Positions 7,555 to 17,684 of a stretch of DNA of 64,000 bases are shown piece after piece (the stretch's first letter is position 1; every line of letters starts with the position of its first letter). The stretch covers positions 1 through 64,000 of the forward strand of contig JANQHF010000117.1 of NCBI GenBank assembly GCA_028282725.1. The letters run 5' to 3'. Source of the stretch: Saprospiraceae bacterium. Its GTDB lineage: Bacteria > Bacteroidota > Bacteroidia > Chitinophagales > Saprospiraceae. A model generated the notes under the pieces. It made no database searches, was not told the DNA's origin, and saw only the letters and a list, made by a program, of their open reading frames with translations. The position numbers and the translations under genes are program-made.

Positions 7555-9192
7555 CTAACTCAAATATTTACCAACTATGGGAACCCGTCTGCCCATACCA
7601 AAAGCCTTGGAAGATACTCTCAGGGCAGGAGCCGTCTGATATCGTTTGAATTCATTGATATTGACCAGTCGCAGGATTCTTTTGACCAGTGCGGCATCAT
7701 ATCCATTGGCTATGATCTCTTCAGGTCCAAGTCGCTCTTCAATATATTCCTTGAGAATCTCATCCAGGTCTTCGTAGGGAGGGAGACTGTCCGTGTCTTT
7801 TTGATTGGGTCGCAATTCAGCTGAGGGGGGTTTGGTAATGATATGTTCCGGGATCACCTCCTCATGTCGATTGATATAGTGCGCCAATTCATACACTTCT
7901 GTTTTGTAAACATCGCCGATGACCGAAAGACCGCCACACATATCGCCATAGAGCGTTCCATATCCAACAGCAGCTTCGCTCTTATTCGAAGTATTCAGGA
8001 CGATGTGACCAAATTTGTTGGATACGGCCATCAACAGCATTCCACGAATCCGCGCCTGCAAGTTCTCCTCTGCTAAATTGAACGGCATATCTCCAAAAAT
8101 CGGCTTCAAGGTTTCCATGTATTCATGATACACGTCCTCGATCTTAATGATGTCGTATTGGATGCCGAGGTTCTCAGCCAACCGAATGGAGTCATCAATG
8201 GAGTGTTGAGATGAAAACTGAGAAGGCATCAACAAGACCCGGACATTGTCCACTCCCAGGGCCTCCACAGCCAGGACAGTTGTAACCGCGCTGTCTATTC
8301 CTCCTGACAAGCCGATGACTACCTTGGAAAAGCCTAACTTGCCAAAGTAGTCGTGAATGCCCAATACCAGGGCATCATGGATTTCGAGTATTTTATTTTT
8401 CGGTTGCTGGACAGATTGTCTTTCCTTGATGACATCATCCAGCCCGAAGACCTTGTAATACTCCTGGAAATAGGGCATTTCTTCATAGATCTTTCCTCCC
8501 GGTCCCATGACAACGGAACCTCCATCAAAGATGATCTCGGTCTGTGCTCCAATATGGTTGACATAAAACATGGGAATTCCATACCGCAGACAGTTCTCAC
8601 GAATAACCTCAAGTCGCTTTTCAGCATGATCATATGAAAAGGGAGAAGCTGAAATATTGATGATGAAGTCTGGCTTTTGATCAATCATATTGTCCAAAGG
8701 ACAAGTGACATAAAGCGGATTTTCGTTGCCAATGTTCCAAATGTCCTCGCAAATGGTCAGGGCTATCCTTTTCCCATTGAAAAGAACGGTCTTGAATTCA
8801 GATCCGGGTTCAAAATATCGGTACTCATCGAATATGTCGTAGGTGGGAAGCAGAGCTTTATGTTGTACGTGCTTAATTTCCTGGTCCTCGATAAAGATGG
8901 CGGCATTAAACAGATCTTTTCCCTCGACAACAGGATTAACAACAGGGGCCCCGACAACTACTGCAATTCCCCCCGATGCTTCCCGTATGGTCTCCACGGC
9001 TTCGGTGCAAAGCCCAATAAAATTCCTGAACTCCAGGAAATCTCTTGGAGGATAGCCGCATACCGCCAATTCCCCAAAACATACGAGATCTGCCCCGTCA
9101 TTTCGTGCCCGTTCGATATGCTTGATGATCCGGGCGACATTTCCATCAAAGTTTCCGATGTGATAGTTCAACTGTGCAAGGGCAATCTTCAT
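7555..9192 (-). CDS. nadE: Glutamine-dependent NAD+ synthase
   Basis: The enzyme amidates deamido-NAD, the last step of NAD+ synthesis, using ammonia from glutamine. The N-terminal nitrilase-type glutaminase (about 1-260) shows the Glu (FGELAVCGYPPRD), Lys (HKALLPTYDIFDE) and Cys (LTICEDIWN) triad. The C-terminal synthetase (about 280-545) has the ATP pyrophosphatase loop GLSGGIDSAVT. The length of 545 residues fits the two-domain form. A -7 box lies just upstream, at 9226-9219, and the HEAT-like gene is directly downstream. Confidence 0.97.
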   Translation of the reverse strand: MKIALAQLNYHIGNFDGNVARIIKHIERARNDGADLVCFGELAVCGYPPRDFLEFRNFIGLCTEAVETIREASGGIAVVVGAPVVNPVVEGKDLFNAAIFIEDQEIKHVQHKALLPTYDIFDEYRYFEPGSEFKTVLFNGKRIALTICEDIWNIGNENPLYVTCPLDNMIDQKPDFIINISASPFSYDHAEKRLEVIRENCLRYGIPMFYVNHIGAQTEIIFDGGSVVMGPGGKIYEEMPYFQEYYKVFGLDDVIKERQSVQQPKNKILEIHDALVLGIHDYFGKLGFSKVVIGLSGGIDSAVTTVLAVEALGVDNVRVLLMPSQFSSQHSIDDSIRLAENLGIQYDIIKIEDVYHEYMETLKPIFGDMPFNLAEENLQARIRGMLLMAVSNKFGHIVLNTSNKSEAAVGYGTLYGDMCGGLSVIGDVYKTEVYELAHYINRHEEVIPEHIITKPPSAELRPNQKDTDSLPPYEDLDEILKEYIEERLGPEEIIANGYDAALVKRILRLVNINEFKRYQTAPALRVSSKAFGMGRRVPIVGKYLS

Positions 9193-9218
9193 CTAAAACG
9201 ATTCATTCTGTGAGGAAC

Positions 9219-9226
9219 CAAAGATA
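9219..9226 (-). promoter_or_regulatory. -7 promoter box for nadE
   Basis: TATCTTTG on the minus strand matches TAnnTTTG exactly and lies 27 bases before the nadE ATG. No TTG is found at the usual distance upstream, so only the -7 element is supported. Confidence 0.55.
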
Positions 9227-9279
9227 CGTCACGTTCATCGAAGACGGTACTTATCAATTCAAAAACACATTAAAAGATA

Positions 9280-9309
9280 TTGTAATATGTAAATGATTAA
9301 TTATCTTTG
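9280..9309 (+). promoter_or_regulatory. Bacteroidota promoter of the giant surface protein
   Basis: TTG at 9280-9282 and TATCTTTG at 9302-9309 are separated by 19 bases, a full match to the Bacteroidota consensus. The predicted start of transcription leaves a 5' leader of roughly 85-90 bases before the ATG at 9403. Confidence 0.75.
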
Positions 9310-9402
9310 TTTTCACTCTTCCCACCAGTAAAATTCCCGACCTGGAATACAGTGCTGATGCACAATTGCGCAAGAGCAGCTTAATCAGACTAATCATTTA
9401 CC

Positions 9403-12400
9403 ATGAATAAGAGATTTTCTCTGACAATCTTTCTATTGTTCTCTCTCATTTGGTTAAGAGGGCAGACCTGTAGTAACGATACTATTTTCAGCGATGTGAT
9501 CTTTCTCGTAGACAACTCGGGAAGTATTGACAGTGCGGAATACGTGGCTTTTTCCAATACCATTCTGACTTCGGTAAACAAAGTACAGGCCAATTGTCCA
9601 AGAGCCCGGGTTGCAGTAGTGCATTATGGAGGAATGTTTGGCCAGGAGACCACAGTGGAATACCCGCTTAGTGACACCAATTCAATCACTGCAATAAACA
9701 GACAATATTGTACTTCCCTGAATATGTTCGGATTTTGCAACGGAGGAGGTGGTGATGATTTGAATTCCGCCATCGGAGACCTGATCACCTATCTCGGTAA
9801 TGGTACCTTAAATCACAATACGGATAACAATTTGCGCCTGGTCATCTTTACCGATGCCTTTGATGGGGCCGCTTCATGCGGGCAACCCAATTGCTCAATA
9901 CTCAGACCGTTCACCAACATTGACTTACTAAAAAATACGTACGATGCCAATGTAACCGTCGTTGGCGTTTCCCCACAGGCAAATGCCGCCCTGCTGCAGA
10001 TCTATGCATCACCAGGGGGAAGTTACAGTCTCGTATCCATGAATCCGGCGGATTGTACCGGTACAGCCGATGGTTGTGTGCAGCCCAGAAAATATATACC
10101 GATCGATTTCAATTCTGACATCAACGTCACATCTGACAGTGTGACCAATTGTGTTGCCTGTCAATTCCAGGTAGTAGCGGGTATGATGGTAGAGGCTGGA
10201 GACATGCAGATGGTATGTGGCGACCTTTCACAGTCTGCCACCCTGACTGCAGCAGGAAGTGTCGGAGTGTTGCCGTACTCCTATGTCTGGAGCAACGGTG
10301 CGGGCAACACAGCCACCGTCAATGTCAGTCCGTCAGTTACTACCACTTATTATGTCACTGCGACGGATGCGATCAATTGCAGTCATGTTGATAGTGTTAC
10401 TGTTAAAGTTGAAAACTGCTGTACCGGTTTCTCCGTGGATGCTGGCCAGGATACCACAATTTGTGGCAATCTCGGAGGGGCGGCCACCTTGAGCGCGATT
10501 GCAAGTGGAAGCGGAATATCGTTTACTTTTAACTGGGACAATGGCCTGGGAGCCGGTCCTTCGCATGTTGTAAGTCCTTCTTCTGCCACTACTTATTCTG
10601 TAACTGCCACGGACAACCTCGGGTGCACGACATCAGATGATGTTACGGTCAACGTCAACATCTGTTGCTCCGGCTTCTCAGTCACCATGGGCCCCGATAT
10701 CAGTATTTGTGGAGACCTCATGGAATCCACTACCATCTCTGTAACGCCCACGGGAGGGACAGGACCATTCAGTTATTCCTGGGACAATGGCCTGGCAGAT
10801 CAAGCCAGTCATATCGTAATGCCTTCAGTGACGACCACATACAACGTAACTGTTACCGATAATGCCGGATGCACGGCTTCAACACAGATCGCGGTTGTTG
10901 TGAACGCATGCGGGCCCAACTGTGACCCGGATACCTCATTCACGGATGTCATCTTTCTCGTAGATAATTCGGGAAGTATCGATGACAGCGAGTTTGCAGC
11001 ATTCAAGAATATACTGGAAGGATCCCTGGCGGGGATCTGTGCCACATGCCCTTCTTCAAGAAGAGGCGTCGTTCATTATGGAGGAGCAAATGGCCTGAGT
11101 ACGGCCATTGAGTATCCCTTAGGAACGGCAACTGAAACCAGCTCGATCAACCGGCAATTTTGTACCTCAAGAAATGGCTTTGGTCTGTGCGTAGGTGGAG
11201 GAGGTGATGATCTCAACAATGCAATTGGAGATATCATGGGTTATATAGACAATGGTATGTTGAGCCGAAATCCAGCCAATAAGCTGGCACTCGTCATTTT
11301 TACTGATGCTTTTAGTTTTGATACCTCATGCGGGCACCCGAATTGCTCCCTGATCCTGCCTACCACAAATATTGATCTGATGAAAGCCAACTATGGAGTG
11401 GATGTAGCGGTGGTTGGGATGTCCTCCCAGGCAGAAGAAACATTGTTGGGTATATATGCCTCCCCGGGAGGTTCTTTTAATGGGCCGCTATGGATGCCTG
11501 ATTGTGGGACCTCTTTTGATGGTTGCGATACACCAAGAAAATATATCCAGGTAGAATTTAATACACCTCCTGGAGATGTGTCTGATATGATTACAGGCTT
11601 TGTGTCGTGTACCATTTCTATTGAACCTGAAGTTGTCGTAGATGCCGGGTTGGATGTGACCATCTGTGGGAATATGGGAGAAACGGCCACCCTGACGGCT
11701 ACTGTATCATCAGGAACATTACCCTTTCTCTATAATTGGAGCAATGGAGCCGGAAATATATCTACGGTCGTCGTAGCCCCGGATTCGACAACACAATATT
11801 TTGTTACTGTAGTTGATGCGAACGACTGTTCTTCTGTCGATTCGGTTCTGGTCAATGTTATAGAATGTGATACATGCGCCGCTGATGCCGGAATCCCCAG
11901 ACCACCTCTGGAAACGTGTTTGCTCAACGGACAGGCATTGCTGCCAGCTGTACGAAATATAGGAGTCGTCACCCCAACTGATTACGAAGAAGTATACATC
12001 CTGACGAATTCCGAACTGACCATCCTTGACTACAGCATAGGAACCAAGAATTTTATAATCAATCAGGAAGGATTGTATCGCATTCATATGTTGATTGCCG
12101 AAGTAAGTGATCCTTCAGATGAAAATTATCTGGATCTCAATATCATCGATGTAGGCACGTCCAACCTGATCATTATTGTGAATTGCATCAACAATCACGA
12201 TATCTGTGCGGATTTTGATTTTCCTGGAAGGGTGCACCAGGTATTTGGTCCGGATGACATGATGTGTATGTCTTTTGAAAATTCAATCAACCTATGTTGG
12301 GATCGATTAGACAATGACGGAGACGGTCTGGTGGATTGTGCGGATCCCGATTGCAAGGAATTAGTGGTTTGCCTTGAGAATAATCTCCTGGCCTGTAATG

Positions 12401-15400
12401 ACTTGACCGACAATGATCTTGACGGACTTGTGGATTGCTACGATTCGGACTGTTTTGAATTCACTCTTTGTTTTGAAAGAGGCGATCAATGTAATGATGG
12501 ATTGGACAACGATGGTGACGGACTTGTAGATTGTGAGGATCCGAGTTGTGGAGATTCGAATTGGTGTTTTGAAGATTCACCGTTTACCTGTGTTGATGGG
12601 AAGGATAATGATTTTGATGGTCTGATCGATTGTCAGGAAGCGAGTTGTCAGAAATTCATCGTTTGCTCGGAATATTCAGAAGCCGCCTGCAATGATGGAA
12701 TTGACAATGATAGAGACGGCCTGGTTGACTGCGATGATGGCCATTGCAAAGAATTACTCGGTGACATATGTGATCCATTTGAAGATAATTGGGACAGATG
12801 CAATGATGGGCAGGATAATGACGGAGATGGGCTGATCGACTGCGCCGATCCCGATTGTATCACCCAGGCACTGATCAATGTAGGCGACAACGTGAACATC
12901 GCAATCAAAATAGATAATGCCACTTGCCCGAATAATGATAATGGAAAAATTCGTTTTGTCGGGATTGCCCAGGATCCCAATTTTAAATATAGTATTGATG
13001 GAGGATTTACTTTTTCGGCAAGCTATGAGTTCTCAGGATTGGCTGTTGGACCATATAATGTGGTGATCAAGTCACAAAATGGATGTTTGTTAAATGTGGA
13101 TGTCGATGTCCTGGGTCAGGCTTGTGAAGAAATTTGTCATAATGGTGTGGATGACAATGCAGATGGACTTGTGGATTGCTCTGATCCCCAATGTCAGAAT
13201 CAACCCAATTCACATGATTTACAGATCGTAAATATCCAGGGAGCTGAATGTCCTGACTATAATTCGGGCTATTTTGCGATTGCCAATATGCCGATGAATA
13301 TGAGGTTTAGTATCGATGGCATGAACTATCAAACCTTGCCACAATTCTCTAACCTGGCAGATGGCATTTATCAACTATACTATAAGGATGCATTTGGATG
13401 TCATGGACCGGTTGAGGTGGTCATTCCACAGGCAACTTTTGATTCTGACAACGACGGTATTTGTGATTCGGATGATCAATGTCCGAATGTCAATGATGCC
13501 TTGATCGGACTGTCTTGCAATGATGGAGATCCCTGTACGATCAATGATGTATACAATCCGGCATGTCAATGCAGGGGTGTTTTTGCCGATAGCGATAATG
13601 ATGGCATATGCGATGCCGAAGACCAGTGCCCTGATCAGAATGATGGTATCGCAGGCATGTCTTGTGATGATGGTGATCCTTGCACCATCAATGATACGAA
13701 TGACGGCAACTGCAATTGTGCCGGCGTATTTGCGGATGCTGATGGGGATGGCATATGCGACGCAATGGACTCATGTCCTAATGTGAATGACCAACTCATA
13801 GGTCAGCCTTGTGACGATGGTGACCCTTGCACGATTAACGATTCGTACACCGATCAATGTAATTGTGCCGGTTTGTTTATGGACTCGGATGGAGATGGCA
13901 TTTGCGATGCCGATGATACCTGCCCTGACAACAACGTACAGGTGGGAACTCCTTGTGATGATGAGGATCCATGTACCGTCGATGATGTCTATACACCGAA
14001 TTGTGAATGTGCAGGTCAATTCAAAGATACAGATGGCGATGGTGTATGCGATTTTGAAGATCGATGCCCCGGACAAGATGACGCCAATTGCTGGGAGGCA
14101 TGTGATAATGGAATCGATGACGATGGCGATGGACTTGTAGATTGTGATGACCCGGAATGTGGATTGCATGATTTTACTGTGGTGGGAGATACTTCAACCT
14201 ATATTTATCGGGCGGATGAATATGAGATATTCGAAACCGATTGCACAACGGGTGAAGGTGCCGTGCGATTTATAGTCAAGTCGGAGTACAACCTTATGGT
14301 TTTCTTATTTGACGCTCCCCATGTGTTTTCTATGGAAATGATCACCTGGAAGGGGGTTCCTTCCAAGGAATTTACCTTTTCGGGCCTGACTCCCGGAATA
14401 TATACTTTTATGGCCTTCTCACAGGAAGGATGTGTCGATCCGGTAACCATTGTCATTCCCGAAGCCGAACTTTGTGTTGAGGACTGCTCTAATGGTATTG
14501 ACGACAACGGGGATGGTCTCGTGGATTGTGAAGATCCACTTTGCTTGCCTAATTATAACATGGATTTTAGTATAACGGAAAGTGCATGTGACATAGCTTC
14601 GGGTCGCGTGCAGGTCAATAATCCACATCCGGACTTTTTCTACTGGTTGACACCATTTGAAGGAAATCCGGACGGCATTTTCGAACAGGTTCCGATTGGA
14701 CATTACAGACTGGCAGCCATTAATGCATGTGATACAATGGATGCTGTAACCATATTAGTAACAGGTATCAATGGATGTGATGGAACGAATGTTGATTGTG
14801 AAAATATTCCGTCGGCCAACGATTCCGTACCTGGGGAAATTTGTGACAACGGAGTCGATGATGACGGTGATGGGCTGATAGATTGTGATGATGGTGACTG
14901 CTGTACGACCCAGGGTGTTTGTGCTGCAACACACCCGGATTACCAGGCACTTATGGACATCTATCATTCTACAATTGGGTCAAACTGGAATGAAAATGAT
15001 GGGTGGACGGAAGGAGCTGCAGGAACATCCTGTGATCCTTGCAATTTCAATGGTGGCCAATGGTACGGTGTGGAATGCTCGGGAGGAAGAGTAACTGAAT
15101 TGAATCTAAGAGCAATCAATTTGACCGGACACTTGCCAGGTACAATTGGAAATTTGACAGAATTGAAAGTGCTGAGATTAGATAGAAATGCAATTACAGG
15201 AAATATTCCGGAGGAGATTGGTGCATTGAGCAAACTCACTGATCTTGCCTTATATGTTAACCAATTCACCGGTTCAATACCAGTTAGCTTGAGTCAGCTC
15301 AGTAATCTGACTAACTTCGCACTTCAGGACAATAATCTGACATGCGAGATTCCACCTGAACTAGGTCTACTAACAAATTTGACAGGCGTATTTCAATTGC

Positions 15401-16617
15401 ACGGAAACCAATTGACCGGATCAATTCCTCCGGAGCTAGGTAATCTCAGATCTCAGAATCTGACCTTGTCATACAACAAATTGACCGGTGTAATCCCGGA
15501 GGCTCTCTTTGAGAATCAGAATCTCAGTAGAATAGACTTTAACGACAATTTGCTGGAAGGTCCGATCCCATTATCAATAAGTAATTTGCCTCGATTAGAA
15601 GGGGCATTCTTTCACAACAATAATCTAGATGGTTGTTTTGATGACAGCTTGTTATCCCTGTGCGCGATGGGACAATCTTCGGGCTTTGGGGATAAAGGAT
15701 ATAATTTCCTGGGCAATCCACTATTGCCTTGGGAAGGTGATTTCGGAAGATTTTGCAATGGAGAAGGGCAGGTCGGTGCAATTTGTGATGAAGATAATGA
15801 TGAAAATACGCATGATACTATAAACGAAAATTGCCTATGTACTGATAGTGCCCCAAATACGGGCGCTGCCGTTTCTGGAAATATGAATATCAACGTGATG
15901 CTCCAGGGTGCATCCGATCCTTTAACCGGAGCCATGAAAACCTCTTTGAATGAAGGAGGATACCTGCCTGGCCAACAACCGGTAACCTTCTTTGGAAAGG
16001 CCACACCGGCGGGTCAGCCTTTTAACACTGCGCCATGGTTCTATGAAGGAGCCGAAGGGACAAATCTCAAGTCTAAGAAAAAATCGAATGAACCTTTGTA
16101 CGATCCGGAAGTCGTGGATTGGATACTGGTCAGTCTGCGTACTGCACCGGAAAAACCTACCGAGGTGTGGAGAGGTGCTGCACTTCTCTATCATGATGGA
16201 TTCATTGAATTTTTTGATTCATTCAATGTCGAGAAACCTAACAGGGATGGCTACTATATCGTTATCGAACATCGGAATCATCTGCCAGCGATGTCACATG
16301 TTCCTGTACCCATAGTCAATGGATCGATTACATATGATTTCACAAAACAAAATTCGTTTACTTCCATTCTTGGAGTGGGACAGGTCGAGGACGAATTTGG
16401 CAACTATATGATGCTCGCCGGGAATGGTGAATTGATCCTCGAATTATCTTCGGATATTGATATTAATGCGCGAGATCTGACTTTATGGCTGCAAAATAAT
16501 GGTGCGAACAGCTCCTACTTCCTCGAGGACTATGATATGAATGGCGATATCAATATCAAGGACCGGATACTGTGGGAAAAGAACAATGGCTTGTTCACAA
16601 CGCTCCAAACGAAATAG
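9403..16617 (+). CDS. Giant secreted multidomain surface protein (2 vWA, PKD-like, Ca-binding repeats, LRR)
   Basis: The 2404-residue protein starts with a signal peptide (about 1-20). Two von Willebrand A domains at about 27-245 and 510-745 each keep the metal-site motif DNSGS. Three PKD/Ig-like repeats lie between them and one follows. Ten cysteine-flanked units of the type CNDGxDNDGDGLVDC are scattered over about 960-1830. Five thrombospondin-3-like units (DSDNDGICDxxDQCP) lie near 1347-1560. SprB-like beta domains interrupt these units. Plant-type leucine-rich repeats (LTGxIPxxxGxLxxL) cover about 1845-2085. The C-terminal region resembles one shared by Bacteroidota surface proteins and ends in a dockerin-like DYDMNGDINIKD loop. 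A role in adhesion is inferred. No classical type IX tail is obvious. It has its own promoter and terminator. Confidence 0.88.
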   Translation: MNKRFSLTIFLLFSLIWLRGQTCSNDTIFSDVIFLVDNSGSIDSAEYVAFSNTILTSVNKVQANCPRARVAVVHYGGMFGQETTVEYPLSDTNSITAINRQYCTSLNMFGFCNGGGGDDLNSAIGDLITYLGNGTLNHNTDNNLRLVIFTDAFDGAASCGQPNCSILRPFTNIDLLKNTYDANVTVVGVSPQANAALLQIYASPGGSYSLVSMNPADCTGTADGCVQPRKYIPIDFNSDINVTSDSVTNCVACQFQVVAGMMVEAGDMQMVCGDLSQSATLTAAGSVGVLPYSYVWSNGAGNTATVNVSPSVTTTYYVTATDAINCSHVDSVTVKVENCCTGFSVDAGQDTTICGNLGGAATLSAIASGSGISFTFNWDNGLGAGPSHVVSPSSATTYSVTATDNLGCTTSDDVTVNVNICCSGFSVTMGPDISICGDLMESTTISVTPTGGTGPFSYSWDNGLADQASHIVMPSVTTTYNVTVTDNAGCTASTQIAVVVNACGPNCDPDTSFTDVIFLVDNSGSIDDSEFAAFKNILEGSLAGICATCPSSRRGVVHYGGANGLSTAIEYPLGTATETSSINRQFCTSRNGFGLCVGGGGDDLNNAIGDIMGYIDNGMLSRNPANKLALVIFTDAFSFDTSCGHPNCSLILPTTNIDLMKANYGVDVAVVGMSSQAEETLLGIYASPGGSFNGPLWMPDCGTSFDGCDTPRKYIQVEFNTPPGDVSDMITGFVSCTISIEPEVVVDAGLDVTICGNMGETATLTATVSSGTLPFLYNWSNGAGNISTVVVAPDSTTQYFVTVVDANDCSSVDSVLVNVIECDTCAADAGIPRPPLETCLLNGQALLPAVRNIGVVTPTDYEEVYILTNSELTILDYSIGTKNFIINQEGLYRIHMLIAEVSDPSDENYLDLNIIDVGTSNLIIIVNCINNHDICADFDFPGRVHQVFGPDDMMCMSFENSINLCWDRLDNDGDGLVDCADPDCKELVVCLENNLLACNDLTDNDLDGLVDCYDSDCFEFTLCFERGDQCNDGLDNDGDGLVDCEDPSCGDSNWCFEDSPFTCVDGKDNDFDGLIDCQEASCQKFIVCSEYSEAACNDGIDNDRDGLVDCDDGHCKELLGDICDPFEDNWDRCNDGQDNDGDGLIDCADPDCITQALINVGDNVNIAIKIDNATCPNNDNGKIRFVGIAQDPNFKYSIDGGFTFSASYEFSGLAVGPYNVVIKSQNGCLLNVDVDVLGQACEEICHNGVDDNADGLVDCSDPQCQNQPNSHDLQIVNIQGAECPDYNSGYFAIANMPMNMRFSIDGMNYQTLPQFSNLADGIYQLYYKDAFGCHGPVEVVIPQATFDSDNDGICDSDDQCPNVNDALIGLSCNDGDPCTINDVYNPACQCRGVFADSDNDGICDAEDQCPDQNDGIAGMSCDDGDPCTINDTNDGNCNCAGVFADADGDGICDAMDSCPNVNDQLIGQPCDDGDPCTINDSYTDQCNCAGLFMDSDGDGICDADDTCPDNNVQVGTPCDDEDPCTVDDVYTPNCECAGQFKDTDGDGVCDFEDRCPGQDDANCWEACDNGIDDDGDGLVDCDDPECGLHDFTVVGDTSTYIYRADEYEIFETDCTTGEGAVRFIVKSEYNLMVFLFDAPHVFSMEMITWKGVPSKEFTFSGLTPGIYTFMAFSQEGCVDPVTIVIPEAELCVEDCSNGIDDNGDGLVDCEDPLCLPNYNMDFSITESACDIASGRVQVNNPHPDFFYWLTPFEGNPDGIFEQVPIGHYRLAAINACDTMDAVTILVTGINGCDGTNVDCENIPSANDSVPGEICDNGVDDDGDGLIDCDDGDCCTTQGVCAATHPDYQALMDIYHSTIGSNWNENDGWTEGAAGTSCDPCNFNGGQWYGVECSGGRVTELNLRAINLTGHLPGTIGNLTELKVLRLDRNAITGNIPEEIGALSKLTDLALYVNQFTGSIPVSLSQLSNLTNFALQDNNLTCEIPPELGLLTNLTGVFQLHGNQLTGSIPPELGNLRSQNLTLSYNKLTGVIPEALFENQNLSRIDFNDNLLEGPIPLSISNLPRLEGAFFHNNNLDGCFDDSLLSLCAMGQSSGFGDKGYNFLGNPLLPWEGDFGRFCNGEGQVGAICDEDNDENTHDTINENCLCTDSAPNTGAAVSGNMNINVMLQGASDPLTGAMKTSLNEGGYLPGQQPVTFFGKATPAGQPFNTAPWFYEGAEGTNLKSKKKSNEPLYDPEVVDWILVSLRTAPEKPTEVWRGAALLYHDGFIEFFDSFNVEKPNRDGYYIVIEHRNHLPAMSHVPVPIVNGSITYDFTKQNSFTSILGVGQVEDEFGNYMMLAGNGELILELSSDIDINARDLTLWLQNNGANSSYFLEDYDMNGDINIKDRILWEKNNGLFTTLQTK

Positions 16618-16673
16618 AAGAAGAGGGTCAACATTATGATTGGCCCATGGTTTTAGATATATTACATTGAATT

Positions 16674-16698
16674 GGCTTCCCTGGAAGGGAAGCCTTTT
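16674..16698 (+). terminator. Rho-independent terminator after the giant gene
   Basis: GGCTTCCCT and AGGGAAGCC form a perfect 9-bp stem around a GGA loop, followed by TTTT. It lies 57 bases after the stop and just before the polyprenyl synthase start. Confidence 0.85.
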
Positions 16699-16712
16699 GT
16701 CAATACAACTCG

Positions 16713-17684
16713 ATGTCTTCGCTCAGGGAATTACAAAGTCCGATCCAACAGGAACTGAAAGAGTTTGAAAAGCACTTTGAGCAAGCCATGATCAGTTCTA
16801 AGCCTCTCCTGGATCGCATCACTCATTACATCGTGAAGAGGAAGGGAAAGCAGATTCGGCCAATGTTAGTTTTCTTATGTGCCAAGACCATCGGACCTGT
16901 ACGATTAGAAACGCATAATGCTGCTGCATTGATCGAGTTACTGCATACAGCAACACTGGTTCATGATGATGTTGTGGATGACGCCCATATGAGAAGAGGA
17001 TTCTTTTCCATCAATGCGATCTGGAAGAACAAAATTGCAGTCCTTGTCGGGGATTACCTCTTGTCTAAGGGATTGCTTCTTGCCCTTGAGCACGAGCAAT
17101 ACAAATCCCTGCAGATTTTATCTACAGCTGTGAAAGAAATGAGTGAAGGAGAATTATTACAAATAGAAAAATCACGAAAGCTCGACATCACCGAGGACAT
17201 ATACTACGAGATCATCAGACAGAAAACGGCCTCAATGATTGCCGCAGCCTGCGCAGCCGGAGCTGCCAGTGCTGGTGGTGATGAAGAACAAATAAAATCC
17301 ATGAGATCCTTTGGTTATGCAGCAGGCATGGCCTACCAGATCAAGGATGACTTATTTGACTATGGCTATAGTAACATAGGGAAACCGACCGGGATAGATC
17401 TTAAGGAAAAGAAACTTACTTTACCACTGATCTATGCTATTGATCAAGCCGAACCTTCTGAAGGCAAAAGAATGATCAGTCTGATTAAAAAGAAAAATAC
17501 CAAGCGATCGACTAAAAAGGAAATTCTCAATTTCGTCAACTTGCACGGTGGGCTTGAATATGCCGTTGAACAGATGAACCGATATAAGAACAATGCCCAG
17601 GAAATCATCTGCAATTTTCCAGAAAACGAAAGTAAACGATCACTCTATAATCTGATTGATTATATGATCAGCAGAAAAAGTTGA
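16713..17684 (+). CDS. Trans-polyprenyl diphosphate synthase
   Basis: The enzyme condenses isopentenyl diphosphate onto allylic diphosphates to give long-chain isoprenoids, probably the quinone side chain. The first aspartate-rich motif is HDDVVDDAHMRRG (about residue 90) and the second is QIKDDLFDYG (about 211). The GKQIRPMLVF segment binds diphosphate. The length of 323 residues is normal. Product length cannot be fixed by eye, so no gene symbol is given. It is convergent with murA, with no gap between the two stops. Confidence 0.93.
   Translation: MSSLRELQSPIQQELKEFEKHFEQAMISSKPLLDRITHYIVKRKGKQIRPMLVFLCAKTIGPVRLETHNAAALIELLHTATLVHDDVVDDAHMRRGFFSINAIWKNKIAVLVGDYLLSKGLLLALEHEQYKSLQILSTAVKEMSEGELLQIEKSRKLDITEDIYYEIIRQKTASMIAAACAAGAASAGGDEEQIKSMRSFGYAAGMAYQIKDDLFDYGYSNIGKPTGIDLKEKKLTLPLIYAIDQAEPSEGKRMISLIKKKNTKRSTKKEILNFVNLHGGLEYAVEQMNRYKNNAQEIICNFPENESKRSLYNLIDYMISRKS

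Noticed and set aside
7144..7824. 226-codon plus-strand frame
   Set aside because: It is antisense to the HEAT-like gene and nadE, and its protein is not recognisable.
13375..14169. Several 60-130 codon frames inside the giant gene
   Set aside because: The repetitive GATGG-rich coding of the calcium-type repeats keeps other frames open; none has independent support.
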